DNA from: an uncultured Clostridia bacterium
GTDB taxonomy: Bacteria > Bacillota > Clostridia > Oscillospirales > Acutalibacteraceae
Length of the DNA: 15,335 nt
Reading direction: 5' to 3'
Assembly: GCA_937920235.1 (NCBI GenBank)
Contig: CALGUK010000031.1
Span: 1 to 15,335, forward strand
Below the pieces are notes generated by a model. The model saw only the letters and a program-made list of their open reading frames with translations. It was not told the origin of the DNA and searched no databases. Positions 6,999 to 14,664 of the stretch are shown in pieces. Position 1 is the first letter of the stretch; each line of letters begins with the position of its first letter. The position numbers and the translations under genes were made by a program.

Positions 6999-7032
6999 AT
7001 GACACTTTTCGCAAGAAGCGTAAAAGTGTCAT
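6999..7032 (-). terminator. Terminator-like hairpin closing the minus-strand hydrolase/phosphate operon
   Basis: ATGACACTTTT (6999-7009) and AAAAGTGTCAT (7022-7032) are perfect 11-bp arms, extended inward by CGC/GCG around AAGAA with one bulged T. On the minus strand the hairpin is followed by TTTCTTTATT, supporting termination of the GH18-like gene that ends at 7086. It lies 10 bp from the T-run of the perR-rbr terminator, so the two transcripts are kept apart. Confidence 0.75.
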
Positions 7033-7085
7033 GATAGATTACATACTATAAGAAAGTTATTACTTGCCTAAAATTAAAAATCTCT

Positions 7086-8486
7086 TTATCGATTTATTGA
7101 GTCATGAATTGCTCTGAACAGAGATAATTCGCTGTTATACGGGACATCACAGGAATAATGCCACACCATAACTCCCCCTAGGCCGTAATCAAATGCAAAT
7201 GAAGTTTTATCTTTAATCATCTGAACACCGTTGAAGCTTGTAGATATTCCCTCTGAGTACATTCCGCCGTTAATGTAAGATCTGTCTACAGCATTTTCAA
7301 AAGGACTTGTGATATCATTTACAATTGCAGCATAAGACGGCCAAGCCTCTTCACCGCCGTGTGTTCGTCCGTAAAAAGGCAATCCTAAATCACACTTTGA
7401 CAAATCATAGCCTTGTTTAATAAAACTTTCAATTGCAAATATGCCACCTTTTGATGAAAATTCTGCATGACTACCTTCATATGTTTCCATATCGCCATAA
7501 GCCATTATTTCCACACGGTCAAGAGCTTTTATTGCCATATCCGAAAGATCACAACACCATTCTGACAGTGATGCACCAAGAATATATGTATCAAGTAATG
7601 AATCAAGATGTACAAGAAAATCAGAAAAATCCTTACGACTCTTGTTTTTATATGGATATTCATAGTCAAAAAATATTCCGTCAAATCCGTATTCGGACAA
7701 TAAATCAATAATATTCTTTGAAAGAGCGTCTTTATTGTCCGTGAACGCAATACTGTGCAATTTTTCCTTATCTTCAGAATCAGACCCATCCGGACCCAGT
7801 ATATTACAATAAATTTTAATGCTGCTATTCGCCTTCTTTAAGCTTTCAATTGTATAACTGAGAATTTCCTCCCCGCTTACATTTGAACCGTTTATTTCTG
7901 CTCCCTGTAAAAACACCTCACCGTTTTCATTAAATCTTGCAACACCGAAAAGTATTGCGTCCGTAACGACTTGAGTCCTTTCAATATCAACTGAATTTTC
8001 AGAATAAAATGTAGGACAAACTATGTATGAATTCACGCGGAAATCACGCTTTACCCTGTCAACATTGAGTATATCAATATTTTTTATTGAATAATAATCC
8101 TCAGAAACAGAATTGAAGCAAATTCTCAGAGAATCAGACATACATCTTCCGATATCACAATATCTGAAGGCTCCGATTCTGTCCTGTTCATAAACAGTGC
8201 GATATTCACCGCTATCGTCTTTTATCTGAATCGAAAAGTTTAAAACATGAGAATCATTTTCTTCAATAATTACGGTGTTAAATTCCTTAATTTCAGTAAA
8301 ATTTACTTCAATAAAAGCATTATCCGAGGGGAATTTGTTTTTATACTCTCCGTTTATCTCAGCATTTTCCGTTATACTGAATTTTTTCTGGTTGGAAATT
8401 TCATAGTCTACCGAACAGGAGCAAGATAGTATAAGCAAAATCATAACTAAGATTAAGGATATAATTTTCTTTAAAAATTTATTCAT
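7086..8486 (-). CDS. GH18-like glycosidase lipoprotein with discoidin-like N-terminal domain
   Basis: The 466-aa protein starts with a lipoprotein signal (hydrophobic 8-20, lipidation probably at Cys22 in ILSC). Residues about 38-142 look like a beta-sandwich of the F5/8-type (discoidin) carbohydrate-binding kind, a weak call. Residues about 150-466 form a GH18-like TIM barrel: FDGIFFDYEYP places Asp269, Asp274 and the acid Glu276 on the catalytic strand, and MAYGDME, GLPFYGR and GVMVWHYSCD mark later strands. The middle Asp of the usual DGxDxDxE motif is Phe272. GH18 enzymes cleave GlcNAc linkages; bacterial relatives such as YaaH/SleL act on spore cortex or wall fragments. It follows the Na/Pi transporter by 39 bp and is probably the last gene of that operon; its ribosome binding site (AAGGT) is weak. 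Confidence 0.82.
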   Translation of the reverse strand: MNKFLKKIISLILVMILLILSCSCSVDYEISNQKKFSITENAEINGEYKNKFPSDNAFIEVNFTEIKEFNTVIIEENDSHVLNFSIQIKDDSGEYRTVYEQDRIGAFRYCDIGRCMSDSLRICFNSVSEDYYSIKNIDILNVDRVKRDFRVNSYIVCPTFYSENSVDIERTQVVTDAILFGVARFNENGEVFLQGAEINGSNVSGEEILSYTIESLKKANSSIKIYCNILGPDGSDSEDKEKLHSIAFTDNKDALSKNIIDLLSEYGFDGIFFDYEYPYKNKSRKDFSDFLVHLDSLLDTYILGASLSEWCCDLSDMAIKALDRVEIMAYGDMETYEGSHAEFSSKGGIFAIESFIKQGYDLSKCDLGLPFYGRTHGGEEAWPSYAAIVNDITSPFENAVDRSYINGGMYSEGISTSFNGVQMIKDKTSFAFDYGLGGVMVWHYSCDVPYNSELSLFRAIHDSINR

Positions 8487-8525
8487 AATCTGACCTTATT
8501 TAAATAAATTGGAGTTATCCGATAA

Positions 8526-10184
8526 TTAAAATGAGTTGATAATGTTTTCGTCAGCAGCGACTTTTTCGCCGGGCTTCTTTCTTACAGCAAAAGCGATATT
8601 TTTTGCGTGGTCACCAACACGTTCAAAATCTATAAGAGTATTAACAAACATCATACCCGCACGCGTCTCACAATGCTCATGGTTAAGACGGCGCAGATGT
8701 GCATCCTGATATCGGTCTTTAAGATTATCGGATATTGTTTCAAGAGCTTCGATTTTTTTAGCTTCTTCAATCGTTAATTCTTGCTTTTCAAAACAAGAGA
8801 TGGACAAATCAAGCAACTGTGAAACACATTTTCTCATATTTTCAAGTTCTGCAACAGCATCATCAGAGATAGCAAGCTTTTCGTTACTGCGTACAACCGT
8901 TGCCTCGCTGAGATTTACGGCATGGTCACCGATTCGCTCAATGTCGTTTATAACGTGAAAAAGTCTTCCTATATACTTTGCATCGGAATAATCAAGATCA
9001 AGAGCGTTGATTTTAACAAGATTTCTTGTAATACCGTGATTGAGAAAATTGATTACCTCTTCAACAGACACAATTTTTTCGCATTTTGATATGTCATTAT
9101 TTATCAACGATTTTGCGGCACGGTCGAAATTATCCCTAGCAAGATAAGCCATTCTAACAACTTCTTTACCAATTTGCTCAACAGCAACAGGCGGTGTTGT
9201 GAGAAGATGCTCATCATAAAATTTAAATTTAAGTTTTGAATCTTCAGGATCTTTATCAGGTACAATAATACAGGCAACTTTAATCAGCAGATTTGCAAAC
9301 GGGAAAAGAATAACTGTACTGACAACATTGAAAATAATATGTGCAGCCGAAATCTGAACAGAAACGTTTTCGCTTATACCTGCAAGCAATTTTGTATATG
9401 GCGTAAATGCTGTAATAAAAAGGAAAAAAATGCTACCGATCATGTTGAAAAGCAAATGCATTACTGCCGTTCGTTTTGAATTAGTCTTTGCTCCGGCAGA
9501 CGATAAAAGAGCTGTAACACAAGTGCCTATGTTCTGTCCGAGCAGAATATAAACTGCAAAGTCAATAGGAACAAGTCCCTGAACCGCTAAAGCCTGTAAA
9601 ATACCGATACTCGCAGATGAGCTCTGAATAACAGCGGTAATTACAAGTCCTATCAAAATACCCATAAACGGATTACTGAAATTTGTCATAAAATAAACAA
9701 AAACTTCAGAATCTCTTAAAGGTTCCATCGCAGCAGACATTGTATCAAGACCCCAGAAGAGCATACCAAAACCGGCAATAGTCTGTGCTATATGCTTTAT
9801 AAAGTCTTTTTTTACAAATAACATTACAAAGACGCCGATAAAAAGAGCTATCGGAGCAATAAGGCTTAAATCCAAAGCAATAAGTACGCTTGTAACCGTT
9901 GTACCAATATTGGCACCCATAATAACTCCGATTGCCTGAGCAAGATTCATAAGTCCGGCATTTACAAAACCGACAACCATAACGGTAGTTGCTGACGAAC
10001 TTTGTATGAGCGCAGTAACGAGTGTACCCATCAAAACAGCCAGAAATCGGTTTTTTGTAAGAGTGCCCAGAATCTTTTTCATTTTTGAGCCGGCGGCATA
10101 TTCAAGGCCCTCACCCATTGCACTTATTCCGTAAAGGAATAAACCTATACCTGCAAAAAAGGATAATAAATGTGTAATTGTCAT
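8526..10184 (-). CDS. Na/Pi cotransporter family protein with C-terminal PhoU-like domain
   Basis: The 552-aa membrane protein has two inverted NptA/SLC34-type repeats, each with a QSSSA signature (61-65 and 187-191) and an NIGT motif (GANIGTTVTS at 90-99; GQNIGTCVTA later). Hydrophobic helices extend to about residue 310. The soluble C-terminal part (about 340-540) is helical and resembles PhoU, including RIGDHAVNLSEA and RVGDHAKNIAFA, the paired metal-binding-type motifs of that fold. Sodium-coupled phosphate movement is the family role; in bacteria such YjbB-like proteins may import or export phosphate. AGGAGAAGG precedes the ATG. The gene begins 12 bp after the GH20 stop, so phosphate transport is cotranscribed with a phosphodiesterase and a hexosaminidase. 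Confidence 0.93.
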   Translation of the reverse strand: MTITHLLSFFAGIGLFLYGISAMGEGLEYAAGSKMKKILGTLTKNRFLAVLMGTLVTALIQSSSATTVMVVGFVNAGLMNLAQAIGVIMGANIGTTVTSVLIALDLSLIAPIALFIGVFVMLFVKKDFIKHIAQTIAGFGMLFWGLDTMSAAMEPLRDSEVFVYFMTNFSNPFMGILIGLVITAVIQSSSASIGILQALAVQGLVPIDFAVYILLGQNIGTCVTALLSSAGAKTNSKRTAVMHLLFNMIGSIFFLFITAFTPYTKLLAGISENVSVQISAAHIIFNVVSTVILFPFANLLIKVACIIVPDKDPEDSKLKFKFYDEHLLTTPPVAVEQIGKEVVRMAYLARDNFDRAAKSLINNDISKCEKIVSVEEVINFLNHGITRNLVKINALDLDYSDAKYIGRLFHVINDIERIGDHAVNLSEATVVRSNEKLAISDDAVAELENMRKCVSQLLDLSISCFEKQELTIEEAKKIEALETISDNLKDRYQDAHLRRLNHEHCETRAGMMFVNTLIDFERVGDHAKNIAFAVRKKPGEKVAADENIINSF

Positions 10185-10196
10185 TGCCTTCTCCTA

Positions 10197-11777
10197 TTAT
10201 AAGTCTTTTATTTTATTATTATATTTAAACTCTGTCCCACGACTGCCAAGATGGAAAACAGAACGATTTCTGAGTCCTAATTTCTTTTTTTCAATTCTTG
10301 AGTAATTTATCCTCTTGTAATTCATATATGCCTTGTAGAAATTTAGTCTCTTATAAAAATCCTTATAATTTTTATACCTGTCTTCAGTCCATGCTCCTTC
10401 GGCAAAAGCAAAAATTCTCGGATATACGGAAAACTCCCAGACATCCCACGTATCAATCCATTCAGCCCAGGATTCAAACTCAACGCCGAGTACGTTATTT
10501 TCATTAACAAATCCCGATTTAACAACATTGTAGTTGTAAACTTTTTTCAGTGGGGAAACAGCATAAGAATAATCAAAATATAAAGTCGGGCAAGAAGAAA
10601 CAATAAATTTTCGTTTACTATTTTCTCTCTTTGTCCAGCTTGGTGTTCTGTATATCCAATAATGACCGACTATATCTGAAGACGTTCCTTCCCCGATGCC
10701 GTCATTCCACTCAATACTTTTTTTACCGAGCTTATTCAGTATATCATTAACACGTTTATTGAAATAGACCTGCAAATCTTTACCGCTGTCTGCTCCGAGC
10801 TCTTTCATTTTAGCCTTACATACGGGGCAATCCTTTTCCCATATTTTATAGCCTTTTGAAGCTTCGTCGCCACCCATATGAAAATACTTATACGGAAACA
10901 AATCACATACCTCGGTTAAAAGCTTCTCAATAAAAATATAGGTTTCTTCCTGTCCTGCACAAAGAACATCTTTGGTAATTCCGTTCTCACAGAACACCTC
11001 GTAGTCCCCTTTCAGACATGAGAGCTGCGGATAAGCCGCAAGAATCGCTACGGTATGTCCCGGTAAGTCTATTTCGGGAACTATATCAATACACAAGTTA
11101 CTTGCATATTCAACTATCTCACGGATATCATCCTTTTTGTAATAATGAAAATACTCACTGCCGCCTTTTTCCAAACCAGGAATTTTACTGAGCAATTCAG
11201 TACCGCCCAAAAATTCATATTTTCTTCTGCTGCTGATTTCATTCAGTAAGGGGAACTCTTCACTTTCAATTCTGTAGCCCTGATCGTCGCTCAAATGCCA
11301 ATGGAATTTATTAAGCTTGAGCATAGCCATATTATCAAGTGTCTGTTTAACGGCATCCTTACCGAAAAAATGTCTTGCCTCATCCATCATACCGCCACGA
11401 TATGAGAATTTCGGATAGTCATATATACTACAACAATTGAGAACAGCGACACCTTCAGAGCTTTTAGACTGCATAAGCATAGTTTTAAGCGTTACCGCAC
11501 CATAAAATGCACCGTTTTCATCCGGAGCTGAAACAGTAATTTCATCCGTCGAGATTACAAGCCGGTATGCTTCACTGCGCATAGATGAATCCTTATTAAA
11601 TTTTATTGCGCCGTTTTTAGCATCACTTCTGGTTTTAAGAAATGCAGAAAGATATTTACCGGCTTTTATAAATTCAGGATTGCATAGAACTGCAGTATCT
11701 TGAGTTACTGTATATGTACCTTCATTTACAATATATTTCTGTGGTTTAGGAATGATACTGTATTTAGACTTTTCCAT
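10197..11777 (-). CDS. Family 20 beta-N-acetylhexosaminidase, apparently cytoplasmic
   Basis: I place the start at ATG 11777, 7 bases after GGAGG, giving 526 aa and a 14-bp overlap with the end of the phosphodiesterase gene; a longer in-frame start lacks a ribosome binding site. Residues about 5-120 match the GH20b N-terminal alpha/beta domain (YSIIPKPQKY onward). The TIM barrel from about 122 has KFHWHLSDDQGYRIES and the catalytic pair in HMGGDE (Asp304 polariser, Glu305 acid/base). GH20 enzymes remove terminal beta-GlcNAc or GalNAc by substrate-assisted catalysis. No signal peptide is visible, so it likely acts on imported sugars or recycled wall fragments. The C-terminal ~50 residues are basic and do not look like a known domain. 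Its place between the phosphodiesterase and the phosphate transporter suggests salvage of phosphoglycans, which is inference. Confidence 0.93.
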   Translation of the reverse strand: MEKSKYSIIPKPQKYIVNEGTYTVTQDTAVLCNPEFIKAGKYLSAFLKTRSDAKNGAIKFNKDSSMRSEAYRLVISTDEITVSAPDENGAFYGAVTLKTMLMQSKSSEGVAVLNCCSIYDYPKFSYRGGMMDEARHFFGKDAVKQTLDNMAMLKLNKFHWHLSDDQGYRIESEEFPLLNEISSRRKYEFLGGTELLSKIPGLEKGGSEYFHYYKKDDIREIVEYASNLCIDIVPEIDLPGHTVAILAAYPQLSCLKGDYEVFCENGITKDVLCAGQEETYIFIEKLLTEVCDLFPYKYFHMGGDEASKGYKIWEKDCPVCKAKMKELGADSGKDLQVYFNKRVNDILNKLGKKSIEWNDGIGEGTSSDIVGHYWIYRTPSWTKRENSKRKFIVSSCPTLYFDYSYAVSPLKKVYNYNVVKSGFVNENNVLGVEFESWAEWIDTWDVWEFSVYPRIFAFAEGAWTEDRYKNYKDFYKRLNFYKAYMNYKRINYSRIEKKKLGLRNRSVFHLGSRGTEFKYNNKIKDL

Positions 11778-12516
11778 ATTTTGCCTCCAAAACGCGTCTG
11801 CAATAATCAGGCACATCAGTAATTAACGCATCACAACCCCATTTTGTAAGACGTAAAATATCTTCATCCTTATTTACCGTCCAGGGATTTACTGACATTC
11901 CGAGATTATGAAGATCAATAATCTCCTGCTCTGAAATGAGTTTTCTGTGAGGATGTGCGGCATTTGCATTTAGCTGTCTGCAATATTCAGCCACACCAAA
12001 AGACATGATTTCACGGCCCAGGTCATCATCCTCATACAAAAAGCCTGTTTTTATATTTTTATCATATTCTTTGACAAGACGAATGCACTCAGGATCAAAG
12101 CAAGAAATAATTGTATTATTTACAATACCGTATTCATGAACTGTTTCAACAACTTTTTTCACAAGATCACAGTCTTTTTTAGGTGGTTTGATTTCAATAT
12201 TTATCAATGACATAGACTTGGTAAGATCAAGCAGCTCATGAAGTGTCGGTAAAGTGACCCCCTTAAATTCGTCGCTGAAATATGAACCGAAATCAAATTT
12301 TTTCATTTCATCAAGTGTCATTTCATCGACTCTGCCTGTTCCGTTTGAAGTTTCATCAATTGTATAGTTATGGCAAATAACTATCTCTCCGTCAGAAGAC
12401 AGATGAACATCTGTTTCAAGACCGTCTGACATAAATTCAATTGCTCTACGGAAAGCGGGAATTGTATTCTGAGGAGCAACTTTATTTGCACCTCTGTGAG
12501 CTAAAATTAATGGCAT
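11764..12516 (-). CDS. Glycerophosphodiester phosphodiesterase (GDPD)
   Basis: The chosen ATG at 12516 follows GGAGG and yields 250 aa, the usual length of bacterial UgpQ/YhdW-type enzymes. The GDPD barrel is complete: HRGANKVAPQNT carries His7 and Arg8, ETDVHLSSDG gives metal ligands Glu34 and Asp36, the catalytic His49 is in ICHN, and Glu108 in NIEIKPPK is the further metal ligand. The reaction is hydrolysis of glycerophosphodiesters to sn-glycerol-3-phosphate and an alcohol. There is no signal peptide, so it acts in the cytoplasm. It is the first gene of the operon with GH20, Na/Pi cotransporter and GH18-like genes, and has its own good promoter immediately upstream. Confidence 0.95.
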   Translation of the reverse strand: MPLILAHRGANKVAPQNTIPAFRRAIEFMSDGLETDVHLSSDGEIVICHNYTIDETSNGTGRVDEMTLDEMKKFDFGSYFSDEFKGVTLPTLHELLDLTKSMSLINIEIKPPKKDCDLVKKVVETVHEYGIVNNTIISCFDPECIRLVKEYDKNIKTGFLYEDDDLGREIMSFGVAEYCRQLNANAAHPHRKLISEQEIIDLHNLGMSVNPWTVNKDEDILRLTKWGCDALITDVPDYCRRVLEAKYGKV

Positions 12517-12559
12517 AATATAACCTCCGTTTAAATTCAAACAAAATCCGACAAGTAAT

Positions 12560-12589
12560 ATTCTACCAAATATAAAATATATTTGTAAA
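12560..12589 (-). promoter_or_regulatory. Extended -10 promoter of the GDPD operon
   Basis: On the minus strand TTTACA (12589-12584) is followed after 18 bp by TAGAAT (12565-12560), preceded by TGG, i.e. an extended -10 element. Both hexamers match the sigma-A consensus in five of six positions. It begins 4 bp beyond the spoIIR stop and gives a leader of about 35-40 nt. Confidence 0.65.
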
Positions 12590-12592
12590 GTA

Positions 12593-13204
12593 TTATTTAA
12601 TTTTTTTAATTATCTCTTCATATATCTCTACAAATTTAAACTTAATTTTATATTTCCTGCCGTTATTAACAACATCATTTTCCTCGGAATTTAATACATC
12701 TGACAGCTCACATTTCTCATCGGACGCAGGAAGGCACATGGGAGGAAACATCACACACCACCAGTTTTTACCTGCCCCGTCACCTATAATAACTTTTACA
12801 GCCGTGTATTCTCCGGCAGGTAGTGTCACAGAATTATCATAAACTCTTGTTTTAAAATAGTCCTTACCGATTATAATTTTTACATCATAATCGTATCCGT
12901 TATTTTTTATAACAGATTCCGCCGTACTTTCGAGTTCATCTATATACGGTGACAGCTTCCTCTCCGCATCAGAACTTGTAACAGAACCGTCAAAAAGCTC
13001 TTTTCCTTTTGATAAAACAGCATCACGTACTTTCAGTTTCAATTGTTGATCTTCTTCACTGTCCGAGTTTGCAATCACATGCATTCTCAAAATTTTCTCT
13101 CTTATACCGTCACATTGCTTTGAAAAAGATGTAATGTTCAATAAACAGCACAATATAAAAGCGGCTAAAAGTGAAGCTTCAATTTTAATCATTGTTTTTT
13201 TCAT
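12593..13204 (-). CDS. spoIIR: Stage II sporulation protein R
   Basis: The 203-aa protein has an N-terminal membrane/signal segment (about 7-27) and the conserved SpoIIR core: LRMHVIANSDSEEDQQLKLK (39-58), VRDAVL, LPAGEYTAVKVIIGDGAGKNWW and CVMFPPMCLP (150-159). SpoIIR is made in the forespore and secreted into the intermembrane space, where it triggers SpoIIGA to process pro-sigma-E. This is good evidence for a sporulation programme. The start at 13204 is supported by AGGAGTG. Immediately upstream lies the terminator of the 6S-like RNA, so it must have its own promoter. It ends 4 bp before the GDPD promoter. Confidence 0.96.
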   Translation of the reverse strand: MKKTMIKIEASLLAAFILCCLLNITSFSKQCDGIREKILRMHVIANSDSEEDQQLKLKVRDAVLSKGKELFDGSVTSSDAERKLSPYIDELESTAESVIKNNGYDYDVKIIIGKDYFKTRVYDNSVTLPAGEYTAVKVIIGDGAGKNWWCVMFPPMCLPASDEKCELSDVLNSEENDVVNNGRKYKIKFKFVEIYEEIIKKIK

Positions 13205-13225
13205 AATATCACTCCTGACAGACAG

Positions 13226-13254
13226 AGTGTTGACCTATACAGGAAAAATTATAC
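13226..13254 (-). promoter_or_regulatory. Weak candidate sigma-F/G-like promoter of spoIIR
   Basis: On the minus strand GTATA (13254-13250), 14 bp, then GGTCAACAC (13235-13227) resembles the forespore sigma-F layout GywTA-N15-GGnnAnAnT in part: the -35 is good and the GG is present, but several -10 bases do not match. It is the only promoter-like element in the 52-bp gap, and spoIIR is a sigma-F gene in Bacillus, which makes it worth recording. Confidence 0.25.
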
Positions 13255-13256
13255 AT

Positions 13257-13284
13257 AAAAAAAGACGATACTGATATCGCCTTT
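13257..13284 (-). terminator. Rho-independent terminator downstream of the 6S-like RNA
   Basis: On the minus strand AAAGGCGATA (13284-13275), loop TCAG, then TATCGTCTTT (13270-13261) form a 10-bp stem with one G-U pair, followed by further T residues to 13257. It ends the structured RNA transcript and insulates spoIIR. Confidence 0.85.
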
Positions 13285-13312
13285 AATTGATTATATTAGA
13301 ATTATATAATTA

Positions 13313-13502
13313 GAGGCCCCGCAAAGTCGGTTGCGGTGAATACTAACCTGCATTCAAAGCAGGTGGGTGCTCTCCGTTCATATCTGTGCTCCCTTCATCC
13401 GTCAAATGACGGGAGGTCTGCTCCCAATGAATCGAGTACAAGCTCCCTTTAATAGTGTGTTGGGTTAATATCGTCCGCAGTTATCGGGCTTCGCAGGGTA
13501 AT
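13313..13502 (-). ncRNA. ssrS: 6S RNA (ssrS-like), about 190 nt
   Basis: No protein fits here, but the minus-strand transcript folds into a long rod. The terminal stem is CCCUGCGAAG (13498-13489) with CUUUGCGGGG (13326-13317). Further helices are UGCGG (13479-13475) with CCGCA (13336-13332), and GAUAUUAA (13472-13465) with UUAGUAUU (13346-13339). Then comes an open region around CCCAACACACUAUUAAAGGGAGC facing a small hairpin CCUGC/GCAGG (13363-13359 / 13351-13347), and an apical stem CCGUC/GACGG. A large central bubble with a small 3'-side hairpin, the ~190-nt size and the independent terminator match Firmicute 6S RNA, which binds sigma-A RNA polymerase as an open-promoter mimic. I matched it by eye, without a covariance model; raiA-type or other ornate RNAs are the alternative. 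Its promoter is unclear (TAAAAT at 13511-13506 with no good -35). Confidence 0.75.
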
Positions 13503-13527
13503 ACTATTTTATTAAATGAAAGATAAA

Positions 13528-13824
13528 TTATTCCTCTTCGAAAGAGAATAATTCTGACAATCTTTCTTCAAAAATTTTTCCGATTTCATTGAATTCATCA
13601 TCATCGTCAATAGGTTCGAGATAAGTTTCGCCATCCTCTTCACAAACCTTAAGTATAATCAATTCTCCGTCATCGTCAATAATTTCTTCTGCATCATCAT
13701 AAACAGGAAGCAGGGCTACATATCTTGCGGTATCAGTTTCAATTCTGTCAAGCTCTTCAAAAATATGCTCAACACCATTCTCATCTACTACTGAAACAAG
13801 ATCGGGATTATATTCTTCACTCAT
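13528..13824 (-). CDS. DUF1292 family acidic protein (YrzB-like)
   Basis: The 98-aa protein is strongly acidic (Asp/Glu runs at about 46-52, 63-77 and the C-terminus). It has the DUF1292 pattern: VVDENGVEHIFEELDRIE, ARYVALLPV, then a DDDGELIILKV strand followed by an EDGETYLEPIDDDDEFNEI segment. The family is widespread in Firmicutes with no established biochemical role, often near ruvX/yrrK, which is not visible here. AGGAGA precedes the ATG. A good promoter lies upstream and the 6S-like RNA begins about 25 bp after its stop on the same strand, so some readthrough into the RNA is possible. Confidence 0.88.
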   Translation of the reverse strand: MSEEYNPDLVSVVDENGVEHIFEELDRIETDTARYVALLPVYDDAEEIIDDDGELIILKVCEEDGETYLEPIDDDDEFNEIGKIFEERLSELFSFEEE

Positions 13825-13854
13825 TTTATTATCTCCTTTATATTTTCTGATATT

Positions 13855-13883
13855 ATTTTATATTAAATTACATTCACAGTCAA
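13855..13883 (-). promoter_or_regulatory. Sigma-A-type promoter of the DUF1292 gene
   Basis: On the minus strand TTGACT (13883-13878), a 17-bp spacer and TAAAAT (13860-13855) lie about 30 bp upstream of the start codon; five of six bases match consensus in each hexamer. Confidence 0.65.
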
Positions 13884-13911
13884 CTGTAAAATACTGAAAA
13901 TTCATATTAAA

Positions 13912-13940
13912 GGCAGTCTATCAATTTTTGAAAGACTGCC
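13912..13940 (-). terminator. Hairpin terminator of the 222-aa gene
   Basis: GGCAGTCT (13912-13919) and AGACTGCC (13933-13940) form a perfect 8-bp stem with a 13-nt loop. On the minus strand it is followed by TTTAATATG, a short T-tract. It lies 13 bp after the stop of the upstream gene and before the DUF1292 promoter. Confidence 0.65.
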
Positions 13941-13952
13941 CAAATCGGATAT

Positions 13953-14621
13953 TCAAAGAACATAAACTCCTGACTCAAGAACGATAATTTCTTTACCGCA
14001 GGATCTGAGATATTTAAAAACAGGCTCGTCAAAAATTCTGAAATCATTCACAGAGTAATCCTTAAGGTTGATTTTTCTCACCTTTCGTGAGCCCAGATTA
14101 CAGACAAACAGATCATCATCATATTTTGATATTGAAACAGGATGTAAAAAAGAAGTTGAATCCTGTGAACCTATTCGCATATTGAATTTTTTGTGGGGAA
14201 CAGAATAGCTTACAACACAGTTTTTATCCGGAATAACACTCCATATCTGCGTTCCGTCAATTGCTACACCGTTTATTGGACAACCCTGATAATTCAGATC
14301 GCTTGACCAGACCATATCTCCGTCGGGAGAGAAAATCCCTGTTTCGCCGCTGTCGTATACAACGACTGTATGTTTATTGGGCATAACCTCAGCGTCACAG
14401 GAAACGTAATCGCCTAACTGCTCAGCTATTTTTTTATATTCCGCACCAAACTTATTAAGAAGATAAACACTTTTGGTAACGGGAGTATTTTGCATTCTTT
14501 TTATATCATATCCGAAAAAATTTACTTTGACAGCTCCGTTATCAAGAACTGTTTTTTGTGTGTAAATGATACCGTTAGAGAATGCGATGATATCGTAAAC
14601 CGAATCAACAATTTTATACAT
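13953..14621 (-). CDS. Unrecognised 222-aa protein, possibly beta-propeller-like
   Basis: I do not recognise this family. The protein has no signal peptide or membrane segment. It is rich in short beta-strands with turns such as VYDSGETGIFSPDGDMVW (about 89-106) and VAIDGTQIWSVIPDKNCVV, followed by LFVCNLGSRKVRKINLKDY. Repeated V-x-D/G-x-W-S and V-R-K-I-N-L-type strands are typical of beta-propeller blades (NHL/SMP-30-like), though 222 aa would hold only a partial or small propeller. Three or four Cys are scattered, without a clear metal motif. The start at 14621 has a moderate GGTGAT site. It follows the 58-aa cysteine-rich gene by 43 bp on the same strand and has its own terminator, so the two probably form a small operon. 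Confidence 0.6.
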   Translation of the reverse strand: MYKIVDSVYDIIAFSNGIIYTQKTVLDNGAVKVNFFGYDIKRMQNTPVTKSVYLLNKFGAEYKKIAEQLGDYVSCDAEVMPNKHTVVVYDSGETGIFSPDGDMVWSSDLNYQGCPINGVAIDGTQIWSVIPDKNCVVSYSVPHKKFNMRIGSQDSTSFLHPVSISKYDDDLFVCNLGSRKVRKINLKDYSVNDFRIFDEPVFKYLRSCGKEIIVLESGVYVL

Positions 14622-14664
14622 AAAATCACCGCTTAAATTATATTATATTTATTATACATATTTT

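Noticed and set aside
11778..11816. Longer N-terminus for the GH20 enzyme
   Set aside because: No ribosome binding site, deeper overlap with the GDPD gene, and the N-terminal domain begins naturally at the ATG at 11777.
13313..13502. Riboswitch for spoIIR
   Set aside because: The structure closes on itself and is followed by its own terminator before spoIIR; it has no obvious alternative anti-terminator and is better read as a separate RNA.
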